Part shown: positions 57,001 to 64,000 of the stretch, one piece after another | How positions within the stretch are numbered: position 1 is the first letter of the stretch | Layout of the letters: every line of letters begins with the position of its first letter | Source of the DNA: Chitinophaga qingshengii | GTDB lineage: Bacteria > Bacteroidota > Bacteroidia > Chitinophagales > Chitinophagaceae | Direction of reading: 5' to 3' | Assembly: GCF_014529935.1 (NCBI RefSeq) | Contig: NZ_JACVFC010000003.1 | Coordinates: forward strand, 558,001-622,000 | Length of the DNA: 64,000 bases | Notes under the pieces: model-generated | The model's input: only the letters and a program-made list of their open reading frames with translations | Told to the model about the DNA's origin: nothing | Database searches by the model: none | Translations under genes and position numbers: made by a program

Positions 57001-60000
57001 CCGGCGCCGGATGATACCGCTCTGTCAGATGCTGCGTATATGGCTCCCCGTAATGAAACCGAAAGCGCACTGGCAGCCATCTGGCAACAGTTGTTGGGAC
57101 GGGAACGTATTGGCATACGGGATCATTTCTTTGAGTCGGGCGGGCATTCCCTGCTGGCCATGCGGCTGCAATCTGCCATCAGAAAACAATTGCAGGCGGA
57201 GGTGCCGGTAAAGGCGGTCTTCAGTTATCCCACGATAGCAGGACTGGCAGCCTATATCATTCAACAAACAGGGCCTGTACAACAAGGGATCACAGCAGAA
57301 ACATATACCGGCCCGCAGCTATTATCCTTTGCCCAGGAAAGACTTTGGTTCATTGACCGGCTGACCGGCAGCATACAATATCATATACCGGTGGTATTCC
57401 GTCTGACGGGAACCGTCAACCAACAGGCGCTGGAAGCAGCCATCCGGGAGATAGTCAACCGGCATGCTGCATTACGTACTGTCATTTCCGTTATTGATGA
57501 ACAGCCATATCAGCAGGTAATGGATAAGGATGGGTGGCAATTGGAAACAGTCAGCCGGTACGATCTTTACGCTGATGTTACTGCTTTGCATGCCTATGTG
57601 AAAACCCTGATAGATGCGCCGTTTAATTTGTCTGCCGACCATATGTTACGTGGACAACTAATTGAATTAACAGAACAGGAGTACATCCTGGCACTGACGC
57701 TGCATCATATTGCCGGTGACGGCTGGTCTGTCAGCATCCTCCTCAAAGAGCTGACGGGGCTATATACAGCATTTGATCGTCAGCATTTACCAGTTTTGCC
57801 ACCACTGGATATCCAGTATACAGATTATTCCCGCTGGCAGCGTAGGTATATGCCGGCAGCTGTGCTGGAGCAGCAACAAGCCTATTGGAGCCGGCAGTTG
57901 GCGGATGTAACCACTTTACAGTTGCCCCTCGACTATACCCGTCCGGCTGTATTTTCCAACCGGGGCGCTATTATGCCATTCCATATCGATGTCACCCTGC
58001 AACAACAGTTACTGGTATTGTCGCAGCAGGAGGGAACCACCTTGTTCATGACATTGCTGGCGGCATTTAAGGTGCTGTTATACCGTTACAGCGGCCAGGA
58101 AGATATTACGGTGGGCACTCCTGTTTCCGGCCGTACCCGGCAGGAAACCGAAAGCCTGATCGGGTGTTTTGTGAATACCCTGGCCTTACGTACGCAACTG
58201 CAGGATAATCCCACCTTCGCCAGCCTGTTGCAACAGGTGAAAAATACCACCCTGGATGCTTACGAGCATCAGGATGTACCTTTTGAAAAAGTAGTGGAGG
58301 CGGTTGTGAAGGAACGTGACCTGAGCTATAGCCCGTTGTTCCAGGTTATCTTCACGTTACAGAACATGCCGGTGGTAACGGATCATGCCCTGGGCGCAGT
58401 GCAGCTGCAACCGGAAAAAATCGCTTATACCACTGCCCAGGTAGATCTTAATTTTACGCTGGAAGAGACCGCAACAGGATTATCCGGCAGCGTGGAATAT
58501 TGTACGGACCTTTTCCGGGAGGAGACGATCGGGCGGATGATCACGCACTTTAAACAACTGCTAACCGCCATCGTTGATAACCCTTCTATGGAAGTAGGCT
58601 TTTTACCGATGTTGAAGGCAGCAGAAGAAGCGCAATTGCTGGAAGGCTTTAACCAGACAGATACTGCTTATCCTGCTGATAAAAGTATCACAGAACTCTT
58701 TGCTGCACAGGTAGCCCACACGCCGGATGCAATAGCCCTGGTATTTGCAGGTAAGGAAACCACCTACCAGGCCTTGGATACGGCTTCCACACAACTGGCG
58801 CAATACCTCGTGGAGACTGGAGTGATGCCTGGTATGCGCGTGCCTGTTTGTATGGAGCGTTCAGATACACTCATCACCGCTATCCTGGCAATATTAAAGG
58901 CAGGAGGCGCTTACGTGCCGGTTGATCCGCATTATCCGTCAGAACGTATCAGTTATATGTTGGCCGAAAGCAACAGTACATTGCTGCTCACTGACAGCAT
59001 GCATCTGGCTGCGCTGGAGCGGACAGGTACCGCGCTGAAGTGTATCTGCCTGGATCAGCTGAATACAACAACTGCGTTGACGCCAATACCCTCCGCCCAT
59101 CCGCAGGACCTGGCTTATGTTATTTATACTTCCGGTTCTACCGGCACCCCCAAAGGGGTGATGGTCAGCCATCAGAATGTAGTGAGCCTGGTGAAGGGAG
59201 CGGACTATGTTTCTTTCAGTCCGGATGACCGGCTGTTATCTACCGGTGCGCCTTCTTTCGACGCTGCTACATTTGAGTATTGGGGAATGTTGCTCAATGG
59301 CGGCCGCCTCATTCTCTGCCCGGAGCAACAGCTACTGGACAACGAGGTATTGAAACACGAAATCCGTACACACCATGTAAATATGATGTGGTTTACCGCC
59401 AGCTGGTTCAATCAGCTGATCGATACCGACATCAGTATTTTTGAAACCTTGTCGGTGGTACTGGCCGGGGGAGAGAAATTATCAGAAGAACATATCAGTA
59501 AGTTAAAACTGCGCTATCCTGCATTGGCCGTTATTAACGGGTACGGCCCTACGGAGAATACTACTTTTTCCATCACTTACAAGGTAGAAGCAGGTGCAGT
59601 GAAAATCCCGGTACCGGTAGGCCGCCCGTTGAGCAACCGGAAGGTGTATATTCTGGATAGCCGCCGTCAACCGGTACCGGTGGGCGTTACCGGCGAAATT
59701 TATGTAGGAGGAGCGGGTCTTTCCTTAGGCTATCTCCATTTACCGGAGCTGACAGCAGAACGTTTTATCACCCACCGGTTTGGTCATCACGGTTCCGAAA
59801 AACTATATAAAACCGGGGATCTGGGATGTTGGCAGGCCGATGGAAACGTGCTTTGCCTGGGCCGCACCGATGATCAGGTGAAGATTCGGGGCTACCGTAT
59901 TGAGCCCGGTGAAACGGAAAGGATACTGCAGCAATGTGAGTGGGTGGAACAGGCCGTGGTAACGGCGCGTACAAATGAGCAAGGCAGCAAATATCTGGTT

Positions 60001-63000
60001 GCTTATATCGTGCCGGCAGGGGCCTTTGAAAAGGAAAAAATACAAACGTACCTCAAACAGTTGTTGCCGGAATACATGGTACCGGCTGTCCTGATGCCAT
60101 TGGAAAAGCTGCCGCTGACCAGCAACGGTAAGGTCAATAAACGCGCCTTGCCCGAACCGGACCAATCGATGATGCCGGCTACGGCGTATGTGCCTCCGCG
60201 TAATGCTACGGAACTCGCGCTGACAGGTATCTGGCAACAATTACTGAAAGTATCACGGGTAGGTATATACGATAATTTCTTTGAACTGGGTGGGCATTCC
60301 CTGCTGGTGACCCGGGTGGTATCTGCTATACGCCGTGAGCTGGAAGTAGAGATACCCATACGCGACCTCTTCACTTACCCGGTGGTGGCTGCGCTGGCGG
60401 ACCATATCCGCCGTCAGCAGCCGGGTACCGTGCTGCCGGCTGTTACCGTATCTCCAAGGGAAGGTAAGCTGCCACTTTCTTCTGCCCAGGAAAGACTGTG
60501 GTTTATAGATCATATGGAGGGCAGTGTGGCCTATCATATGCCGCTGGTGTTAAAACTGGAGGGCCACCTGGACCTGAGCGCACTGGAGGCCGCCCTGAAA
60601 ACAATTGTAGACCGGCATGAGGCGCTGCGTACGGTTTTTCTGGAAGAAGAAGGGATTGTTAGTCAGCATATCCTGCCTGCCGGCGGATGGCAGCTGCCGG
60701 TATTGGATAGGACCGGGGAAGCCAACCTTCAGCAGATATTGGAAGAAATAACCGATAGTTATAATAAGCCTTTTAACCTGGCTAAAGATTATATGCTGCG
60801 TGTACAGTTGGTACAACTGTCTCCCCATGAGTATTTCCTGGTTATAGTACAACATCATATTGCGTCCGACGGGTGGTCTGTATCCATATTGCTCAAGGAA
60901 TTGATACGGCTATACGAAGCTGCGCACCGGCAAGAGCCGCACCAACTGGAACCATTGCCGGTACAATATGTGGACTATGCGTTGTGGCACAGGCATCACT
61001 TACAGGGAGCCCTGCTCGACCAGCAATTATCTTACTGGAAAGAAAAACTGGATGATACCGCTACGCTGCAGTTGCCCACGGATTTCCCGCGTCCTGCCAC
61101 GCAAAGTACCCGCGGCAATACCTTGTACTACGAGGTGGATAGCGCACTCACTGCCGGATTAAATCAGCTGTCCAGGCAAACGGGGGCTACCCTGTTCATG
61201 ACGATGCTGGCGGCTTTCAAGGTGTTGTTATACCGTTACAGCGGACAGGAAGATATCTGCGTAGGCAGCCCTATTGCCAACCGTACGCAGCAAACCATAG
61301 AACCGCTGATTGGTTTCTTTGTGAATACCATTGCCCTGCGCAGTAACCTGGCCGGTAATCCCGATTTCCTGTCCCTGCTCAAACAGGTAAAGGCTACGCT
61401 GTTGGAGGCATATCAGTACCAGGATGCGCCGTTTGAGAAAATAGTGGAAGCGGTGGTGAACGACCGTGATATGAGCCGTACACCGCTGTTCCAGGTGATG
61501 TTTATTTTACAGAACCTGCCGGAAGTTCCGGACCTGCAGCTGGATGACGTACAGGTAACCATACAGCCTGTTTCTAACAGCACCGCCAAATTCGATCTGA
61601 CGGTGGATGTCACCACTACTGATACCGGTCTGCGTTTCCGGGTGGAGTATTGCAGTGATCTCTATAAAGAGACCACTATCGCCAGGATGATGGAACATTA
61701 CCTGGTACTCCTGGAAGCAGTCGTGGCGACACCTTCCCGGCAGATAGGCGCATTACCGATGCTCACAGCCGGGGAAGAAAAACACTTATTGCAAACCTTT
61801 AACGATACGGCCAGTATGTATCCCGGTGACATGGCGGTGATAGACCTGTTCGAAACACAAGTCCGGCAAACACCCGATGCTACCGCCGTTGTTTTTGGGC
61901 CGGCACAATATACCTACCGGCAGCTGAATGAAAGGGCCAATCAACTCGCCCATTATCTGCTGGAGAAAGGAGTGGTGGAAAATACACTGATACCCGTTTG
62001 TATGTCACGCTCACAGGAGATGATTATCGCTATTGTGGGCATCCTGAAAGCTGGCGCCACTTATGTACCGGTAGATCCGGCTTATCCGGAGGTACGTATC
62101 CGTTATATTCTCTCCGATACCAACTTTACTTTGATGCTCACCGATACGGTGGCTCAGCAGCTCCTGCCGGCTGATATTGCAGCTGCGCGTATCCTGGTGT
62201 TATCAGGGGATGCCGGGGATGATATCTTGTCAGGGCAGCCTATCATCAACCCCAGCCGTCATACTTCTCCGGACAAACTAACTTATCTTATCTACACTTC
62301 CGGTTCCACCGGACAACCAAAGGGCGTGGAGATGCCCGACAAGGCTTTGTTTAACCTGCTTTGCTGGCAACAACAGGAAATTGATACCACTACGCCTAAA
62401 CGTATACTACAGTTTGCCAGCATCAATTTCGATGTGAGCTTCCAGGAGATATTCTTTACACTCAGCTTCGGTGGCAGTCTTCACCTGGTGGACGAACAAC
62501 GCCGGAAAGACATGGCTATCCTGATGGAACAGATCAATGCGGAAAAGATCAATTGCCTGTTCCTGCCTTATGTGGTGCTGAAAAACCTGGTGGAATACGC
62601 ACAGGAAAGTGGTATCTATCCGCAATACTTACAGGAAGTGATTACAGCCGGTGAACAGCTCAAGCTGAGCCATGACCTACGGTTATTCCTGGAAAAGGGC
62701 AACACCCGCCTGTATAACCAGTACGGACCTACGGAAGCGCATGTAGTGAGCGCTTATACGGTACAGCCTGAAGATTATACCGAACGGGTATTACCGCCTA
62801 TTGGTAAACCGATTGCCAACACCCGGTTATATATTTTGGACGCCAATGGCAATCCTTGTCCGGTAGGGGTGCCGGGAGAACTGTTTATCGGCGGCGTACA
62901 GGTGGCGAAAGGATACCTGCATTTGCCGGAGCTAACAGCGGAGCGTTTTATGGCCGATCCGTTTGATGCAACCGGGAGCGGCCGCATGTACAAAACCGGC

Positions 63001-64000
63001 GATGTCTGCTGCTGGTTACCGGATGGTAATATCAACTACCTGGCGCGTAAGGATGATCAGGTGAAGATCCGCGGCAACCGTGTAGAAATAGGTGAGGTGG
63101 AAAGTGTATTGGGACAATGTGACCTGGTGGCGCAATGTGTGGTGCTGGTTAAAAATGATCAATACGGTAATAAGCGGCTGGTCGCCTATGTAGTGCCGCA
63201 GCGGCACTTCGGAAAAGAGGAACTGCGCACCTGGATGCAGTCCAGGCTGCCGGATTATATGATCCCCTCTCTGTTTATTACTTTACCGGAACTTCCATTG
63301 ACCAATAATGGTAAGATCAATAAACGCGCGTTGCCGGAAGCGGACCTGAACGCGCTCGGGGAAGCTACGTATGTGGCTGCACGTAACCTCACGGAACAAC
63401 AGCTGGTGGATATCTGGCGCGTTTTATTGCAGGTGGAAAGAGTGGGTGTGCATGATAATTTCTTTGAACTGGGAGGTCATTCGCTGTTGGCCATGCGCTT
63501 GCAGTCGGCCTTGCGTAAACAGATGGAGGTGGAAGTGGCCGTGAAATCCATTTTTGCCCATCCTACGGTCGCCCGATTGGCGGCCTTTATCCGCCAGCAC
63601 GGTAAAGGTTGGTTGCTGCCGGCGGTAACACCACAGCAACGGCCGCAACTGATTCCATTGTCGTATAGCCAGGAACGTTTGTGGTTCATTGATCAGATGG
63701 AAGGCAGTGTTCAGTACCACATGCCGGTCGTATTGCGGATGAACGGCGCCCTCGATAAAATTGCGTTGGACCATGCCTTCCGGGACCTGGTGACCCGCCA
63801 TGAGGTACTGCGCTCTGTTATTGTGCAGCAGGACGGGCATTCCGGCCAGCAGCTGTTGCCCGCACAACAATGGGAACTGCAACAAATAGATCTGCGCGGT
63901 CACCAACAGGCAATAGCGGATTATCGCACCCTCGTACATACGTTGATAAGGAAACCGTTTGATCTCACTAAAGCATACATGCTGCGGGTACACCTCATTG
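49618..64000 (+). CDS. Non-ribosomal peptide synthetase, five-module portion (3' end beyond window), falcitidin/pentacitidin-like
   Basis: One frame stays open from the ATG at 49618 to the window end, nearly 4,800 codons; an in-frame TAG at 49612 fixes the earliest start. Approximate domain borders: C1 49618-50940 (HHLINDG at residues 136-142), A1 50990-52430, T1 to 52700 (phosphopantetheine serine in GGDS, codon 52588), E 52740-54050 (HHLAIDGVSW), C2 54160-55470, A2 55530-57000, T2 (GGHS, 57148), C3 57310-58600, A3 58680-60140, T3 (GGHS, 60298), C4 60460-61780, A4 61830-63310, T4 (GGHS, 63481), C5 from 63640. All five C/E active-site HHxxxDG motifs before C5 and all four T serines are intact. 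The GGDS form of T1 fits a following E domain. The first C domain has no module before it, so it probably acylates the first residue. Read by eye, pocket residues suggest D-His, Ile/Val, Val, Pro. No MbtH gene is visible. Confidence 0.95.
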   Translation, partial: MPLHVTPIHPAQRDILMDLLINAENSTYNVGGVTRLTGPLHKEKFIAAAETLPAVFDVFRMRFDLSGQAPQAYVDDSFTTQQVVCLDFSGMQPDTVEKWIRERLEIPFLLEKEHALCEQYLLSIAPDEHLYFCKYHHLINDGYGLAASYQYVARKYKSLLNGTNLDWSPVSYVAAAGEALAYQQSDACQEDAAYWKKLIDKKPAQLLERRYRRTDAHPRQCQSYLLEFTAKEKAALEDLQQATRANLLRLTLAALTIYFARTTEHSTFVFGTPVHRRKEKALQQIAGMFSGIMPFQGGYQQDDTVATLLENIAITRKNDNQHQHYQMADLVRSLKLNGTTEQLVDILVNHANLDLHLDFGAGIQAVTQELTSEITRYPLELIWRDYGEGQPLQLKADYYPSYFTETDIRLFVKRLWHIIQQFNNGLQHTLEEISILPEEEQTLLTTFNNNKVALTPYPYIHALIEEQARLQPAAEALVFENHALTYRQLDERANQLAHYLREKGVRENTFVPVCMERSAEMIIGILAVLKAGGAYVPVDPAYPQHRITFMLQDTRAAVVVSNVADSLPLDECTRAEIIDVRQLAGVLEQYPVTPVDTALQPQHLAYVIYTSGSTGNPKGVTIAHQQLVASTQARKACYGNTGTALLVPSFSFDSSVAVIFGTLCTGGTLIVCREETLKEAETVKKMLTRTDMILCVPSYYRFLLDEGLLRGAALSTVILAGEALELTLARRHFKEVKKAALYNEYGPTECTVWSSVAQIQPGDKLITIGKPVVNMQIHILDARQRTLPVGVAGELYVSGPQVADGYLHLPAMTAEKFMTSAEGDRLYKTGDVGRWLPDGNIEYLGRMDDQVKIRGYRIELGEIGHALQECKGVKHAVVVAWTDERHNKRLVGYVTTEAGYDKTAVLNRLKETLPEYMVPSVLIELAQLPLSVNGKVDKKALPAPEATDFQLQAYVAPRNETEQQLAAIWQALLGLQQVGIYDNFIELGGDSIISMQVVSRARRLGYELKAKDLFKHQTVAALAQLLAVRKVERDNGEQGLLTGKCGLLPIQHWYFEENGSGQPALFTQQLLLEADKQLSPVTLEAALRQLVQYHDALRFSYQQDADGWRQSYGTAGATLHMKDLRGEQQTWQQQVPACVVACQMRLDVSHGELLQATLIQTPAAETHNRLLLVVHHLAIDGVSWRILLEDLNRLLEQPTAAADSILGAKGSSYRQWHDALTGYARHQGQRQQGYWEAVVAKHTPLLTDLPHNGHITLSDIRKETVRLDTVATRRLLQEVPAAYRTEMNDILLAALAMTLTAWNKGAGVLVGLEGHGREEIAPGIAVNRTIGWFTSQYPVWLEAAAGASTGRLIRDIKEQLRQVPDKGIGYGINKYIGRQTALQGAVPWEVGFNYLGQGDNMPTGQRAIKTSLSSLEAGGSPQRIVPEKLAVNSMIRDGELVIEWSYSQLHFHTATIAGIAANYLYHLQTIIAHCADRSRQAPVTSPSDYGLGAVMTNDELDQFLDATVEGVSRRSRVAGLYRLTGLQEGMLFHGLYDEKGGAYIEQFGCELPHLQVAAFQKSWEHLVQHHTIFRTAFYAKICSIPVQCVYHHVSVPFIVLDYRHLTETAQQQALEAWMTADREQGLDFEKVPLMRITLFRLQDDKYRMQWTYHHLLMDGWSLPVLLGELVETYEAILTNQSLPALKIDEFGDYIRFLEDRDLPAEEAYWRGYLKEAAEGCLLPFVTTAVSRTKGAGRFRETALYLDTTVRQQLERYTQQQHITLNTLLQGVWAYLLSRYTGKDTAMFGVTVAGRPDEMPGADKKIGLYINTLPLYTTLAREQTIAGWLQEMQTAQLQSREHQYAALNDIQRWTGIREELFDTLLVFENYPVNPALQSPDWKLQLQHFQVQEQANYPLTIRVMMAEGLDIGLVFNETVLDEAHVRMIAAHFEQVLIQIATQPVHTISDITLLTAAERTELLYTFNQTALPYPADKSITALFEEMVAQTPDAIAVVYDTTSFTYKALDEAANRLAHQLRSKGVKAGAYVPICLKRSAGLIVAVLGVLKAGGAYVPVNPEYPAERILQLLEDCDSPLIIADHDWKTIDVDRELLYIDDNPDLLHYPVDAPAEQPTPAAVAYVMYTSGSTGKPKGVAVTHQNVVSLVKSQEYITLTKDDIILSAGSLSFDATTFEYWGPLLNGCCVVLSRESSLLDITLLKQELYQRRITKMFFTTSWFNQLVDMDITVFARLQEVLTGGEKMSEKHADKFRRAYPHIALTNVYGPTENTTFSLYYRIEEATVSGNVPIGRPLKNRTAYILDSAGQPVPVGVTGELYVGGDGVAKGYLDTELNATRFMPDPFIDNPVARIYRTGDLARWLPDGNIVYMGRIDEQVKIRGFRIEPGETARVLEGCPAVKQAVVTVWTDKQHNRYLTGYVVPENKFDKEAILAYLKERLPDYMVPSFLIAVETMPLTANGKVDKKALPAPDDTALSDAAYMAPRNETESALAAIWQQLLGRERIGIRDHFFESGGHSLLAMRLQSAIRKQLQAEVPVKAVFSYPTIAGLAAYIIQQTGPVQQGITAETYTGPQLLSFAQERLWFIDRLTGSIQYHIPVVFRLTGTVNQQALEAAIREIVNRHAALRTVISVIDEQPYQQVMDKDGWQLETVSRYDLYADVTALHAYVKTLIDAPFNLSADHMLRGQLIELTEQEYILALTLHHIAGDGWSVSILLKELTGLYTAFDRQHLPVLPPLDIQYTDYSRWQRRYMPAAVLEQQQAYWSRQLADVTTLQLPLDYTRPAVFSNRGAIMPFHIDVTLQQQLLVLSQQEGTTLFMTLLAAFKVLLYRYSGQEDITVGTPVSGRTRQETESLIGCFVNTLALRTQLQDNPTFASLLQQVKNTTLDAYEHQDVPFEKVVEAVVKERDLSYSPLFQVIFTLQNMPVVTDHALGAVQLQPEKIAYTTAQVDLNFTLEETATGLSGSVEYCTDLFREETIGRMITHFKQLLTAIVDNPSMEVGFLPMLKAAEEAQLLEGFNQTDTAYPADKSITELFAAQVAHTPDAIALVFAGKETTYQALDTASTQLAQYLVETGVMPGMRVPVCMERSDTLITAILAILKAGGAYVPVDPHYPSERISYMLAESNSTLLLTDSMHLAALERTGTALKCICLDQLNTTTALTPIPSAHPQDLAYVIYTSGSTGTPKGVMVSHQNVVSLVKGADYVSFSPDDRLLSTGAPSFDAATFEYWGMLLNGGRLILCPEQQLLDNEVLKHEIRTHHVNMMWFTASWFNQLIDTDISIFETLSVVLAGGEKLSEEHISKLKLRYPALAVINGYGPTENTTFSITYKVEAGAVKIPVPVGRPLSNRKVYILDSRRQPVPVGVTGEIYVGGAGLSLGYLHLPELTAERFITHRFGHHGSEKLYKTGDLGCWQADGNVLCLGRTDDQVKIRGYRIEPGETERILQQCEWVEQAVVTARTNEQGSKYLVAYIVPAGAFEKEKIQTYLKQLLPEYMVPAVLMPLEKLPLTSNGKVNKRALPEPDQSMMPATAYVPPRNATELALTGIWQQLLKVSRVGIYDNFFELGGHSLLVTRVVSAIRRELEVEIPIRDLFTYPVVAALADHIRRQQPGTVLPAVTVSPREGKLPLSSAQERLWFIDHMEGSVAYHMPLVLKLEGHLDLSALEAALKTIVDRHEALRTVFLEEEGIVSQHILPAGGWQLPVLDRTGEANLQQILEEITDSYNKPFNLAKDYMLRVQLVQLSPHEYFLVIVQHHIASDGWSVSILLKELIRLYEAAHRQEPHQLEPLPVQYVDYALWHRHHLQGALLDQQLSYWKEKLDDTATLQLPTDFPRPATQSTRGNTLYYEVDSALTAGLNQLSRQTGATLFMTMLAAFKVLLYRYSGQEDICVGSPIANRTQQTIEPLIGFFVNTIALRSNLAGNPDFLSLLKQVKATLLEAYQYQDAPFEKIVEAVVNDRDMSRTPLFQVMFILQNLPEVPDLQLDDVQVTIQPVSNSTAKFDLTVDVTTTDTGLRFRVEYCSDLYKETTIARMMEHYLVLLEAVVATPSRQIGALPMLTAGEEKHLLQTFNDTASMYPGDMAVIDLFETQVRQTPDATAVVFGPAQYTYRQLNERANQLAHYLLEKGVVENTLIPVCMSRSQEMIIAIVGILKAGATYVPVDPAYPEVRIRYILSDTNFTLMLTDTVAQQLLPADIAAARILVLSGDAGDDILSGQPIINPSRHTSPDKLTYLIYTSGSTGQPKGVEMPDKALFNLLCWQQQEIDTTTPKRILQFASINFDVSFQEIFFTLSFGGSLHLVDEQRRKDMAILMEQINAEKINCLFLPYVVLKNLVEYAQESGIYPQYLQEVITAGEQLKLSHDLRLFLEKGNTRLYNQYGPTEAHVVSAYTVQPEDYTERVLPPIGKPIANTRLYILDANGNPCPVGVPGELFIGGVQVAKGYLHLPELTAERFMADPFDATGSGRMYKTGDVCCWLPDGNINYLARKDDQVKIRGNRVEIGEVESVLGQCDLVAQCVVLVKNDQYGNKRLVAYVVPQRHFGKEELRTWMQSRLPDYMIPSLFITLPELPLTNNGKINKRALPEADLNALGEATYVAARNLTEQQLVDIWRVLLQVERVGVHDNFFELGGHSLLAMRLQSALRKQMEVEVAVKSIFAHPTVARLAAFIRQHGKGWLLPAVTPQQRPQLIPLSYSQERLWFIDQMEGSVQYHMPVVLRMNGALDKIALDHAFRDLVTRHEVLRSVIVQQDGHSGQQLLPAQQWELQQIDLRGHQQAIADYRTLVHTLIRKPFDLTKAYMLRVHLI
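54160..57260 (+). other. NRPS module 2: C - A (Ile/Val-like) - T
   Basis: The C domain follows an E domain and so should accept a D-residue donor; its motif is HHLLMDGWS. A2 pocket residues read D, A, F, F, L, G, V, T, F (FDATTF, MFFTTS, VLTGGE, NVYGPTENTTF), close to known Ile and Val codes such as DGFFLGVVYK and DAFFYGITFK. Confidence 0.7.
57310..60410 (+). other. NRPS module 3: C - A (Val-like) - T
   Basis: The C domain is of the LCL type by sequence (SFAQERLWFID, HHIAGDGWS). A3 pocket residues read D, A, F, W, L, G, G, T, F (FDAATF, MWFTAS, VLAGGE, NGYGPTENTTF), one change from the classical Val code DAFWIGGTFK. A2 and A3 are alike over long stretches, suggesting module duplication. Confidence 0.75.
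60460..63600 (+). other. NRPS module 4: C - A (Pro-like) - T
   Basis: The C domain shows SSAQERLWFID and HHIASDGWS. A4 pocket residues read D, V, Q, F, I, A, Q, V, V (FDVSFQ, LFLPYV, VITAGE, NQYGPTEAHVV), close to Pro codes such as DVQLIAHVVK. A further C domain opening with SYSQERLWFID at about 63660 begins module 5. Confidence 0.7.

Overview
The window looks like chromosomal DNA of a soil Bacteroidota, most likely a Chitinophaga or close relative. The grounds are three SusC/SusD outer-membrane pairs, many lipoproteins, an ECF-sigma/FecR/STN-SusC signalling cassette, Bacteroidota-type promoters (TAnnTTTG -7 boxes) and a large modular NRPS. No rRNA, CRISPR array, transposase or integrase was seen.

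Layout. (1) About 1-9.1 kb: a sialic-acid utilization locus on the minus strand, reading susC, susD, lipoprotein sialidase, secreted sialidase, N-acetylneuraminate lyase, then a secreted protein cut by the window edge. A divergent FadR-type GntR regulator faces it, and the shared intergenic region carries repeated TGTA-N-TAC-like sites. (2) 9.7-21.3 kb: a plus-strand polysaccharide utilization locus with susC, susD, two small lipoproteins, a three-part alginate-lyase/beta-helix/alginate-lyase protein and a heparinase II/III-family lyase. It carries lyases only, which points to a uronic-acid polymer. (3) 21.36 kb: tRNA-Lys with its promoter and terminator, followed by more AT-rich, mixed cargo: SDR, aldehyde dehydrogenase, metallo-hydrolase, an unknown protein, MFS exporter, Crp-like regulators, EthD protein, serine hydrolase and a second SDR. 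Gene relics and an imperfect copy of the tRNA 3' end lie in this part. (4) 33.7-48.8 kb: a plus-strand cluster of ECF sigma, FecR, STN-SusC, SusD, lipoprotein, ABC ATPase, fused GldF/GldG-like permease, two paralogous short MutS-like ATPases and an S41 peptidase. The presence of paired MutS-like ATPases in a surface-transport operon is unexplained. (5) 49.6 kb to the window end: one uninterrupted NRPS reading frame of nearly 4,800 codons that continues beyond the window.

The NRPS order is C-A-T-E / C-A-T / C-A-T / C-A-T / C. Binding-pocket residues read by eye suggest a His-like substrate (epimerized to D), then Ile/Val, Val and Pro. That is the backbone order of falcitidin (isovaleryl-D-His-Ile-Val-Pro-NH2), an antiplasmodial acyl-peptide known from Chitinophaga. 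The fifth C domain fits longer pentacitidin-type relatives. The least explained system is the sigma/FecR/SusCD/ABC/MutS-pair/S41 operon.
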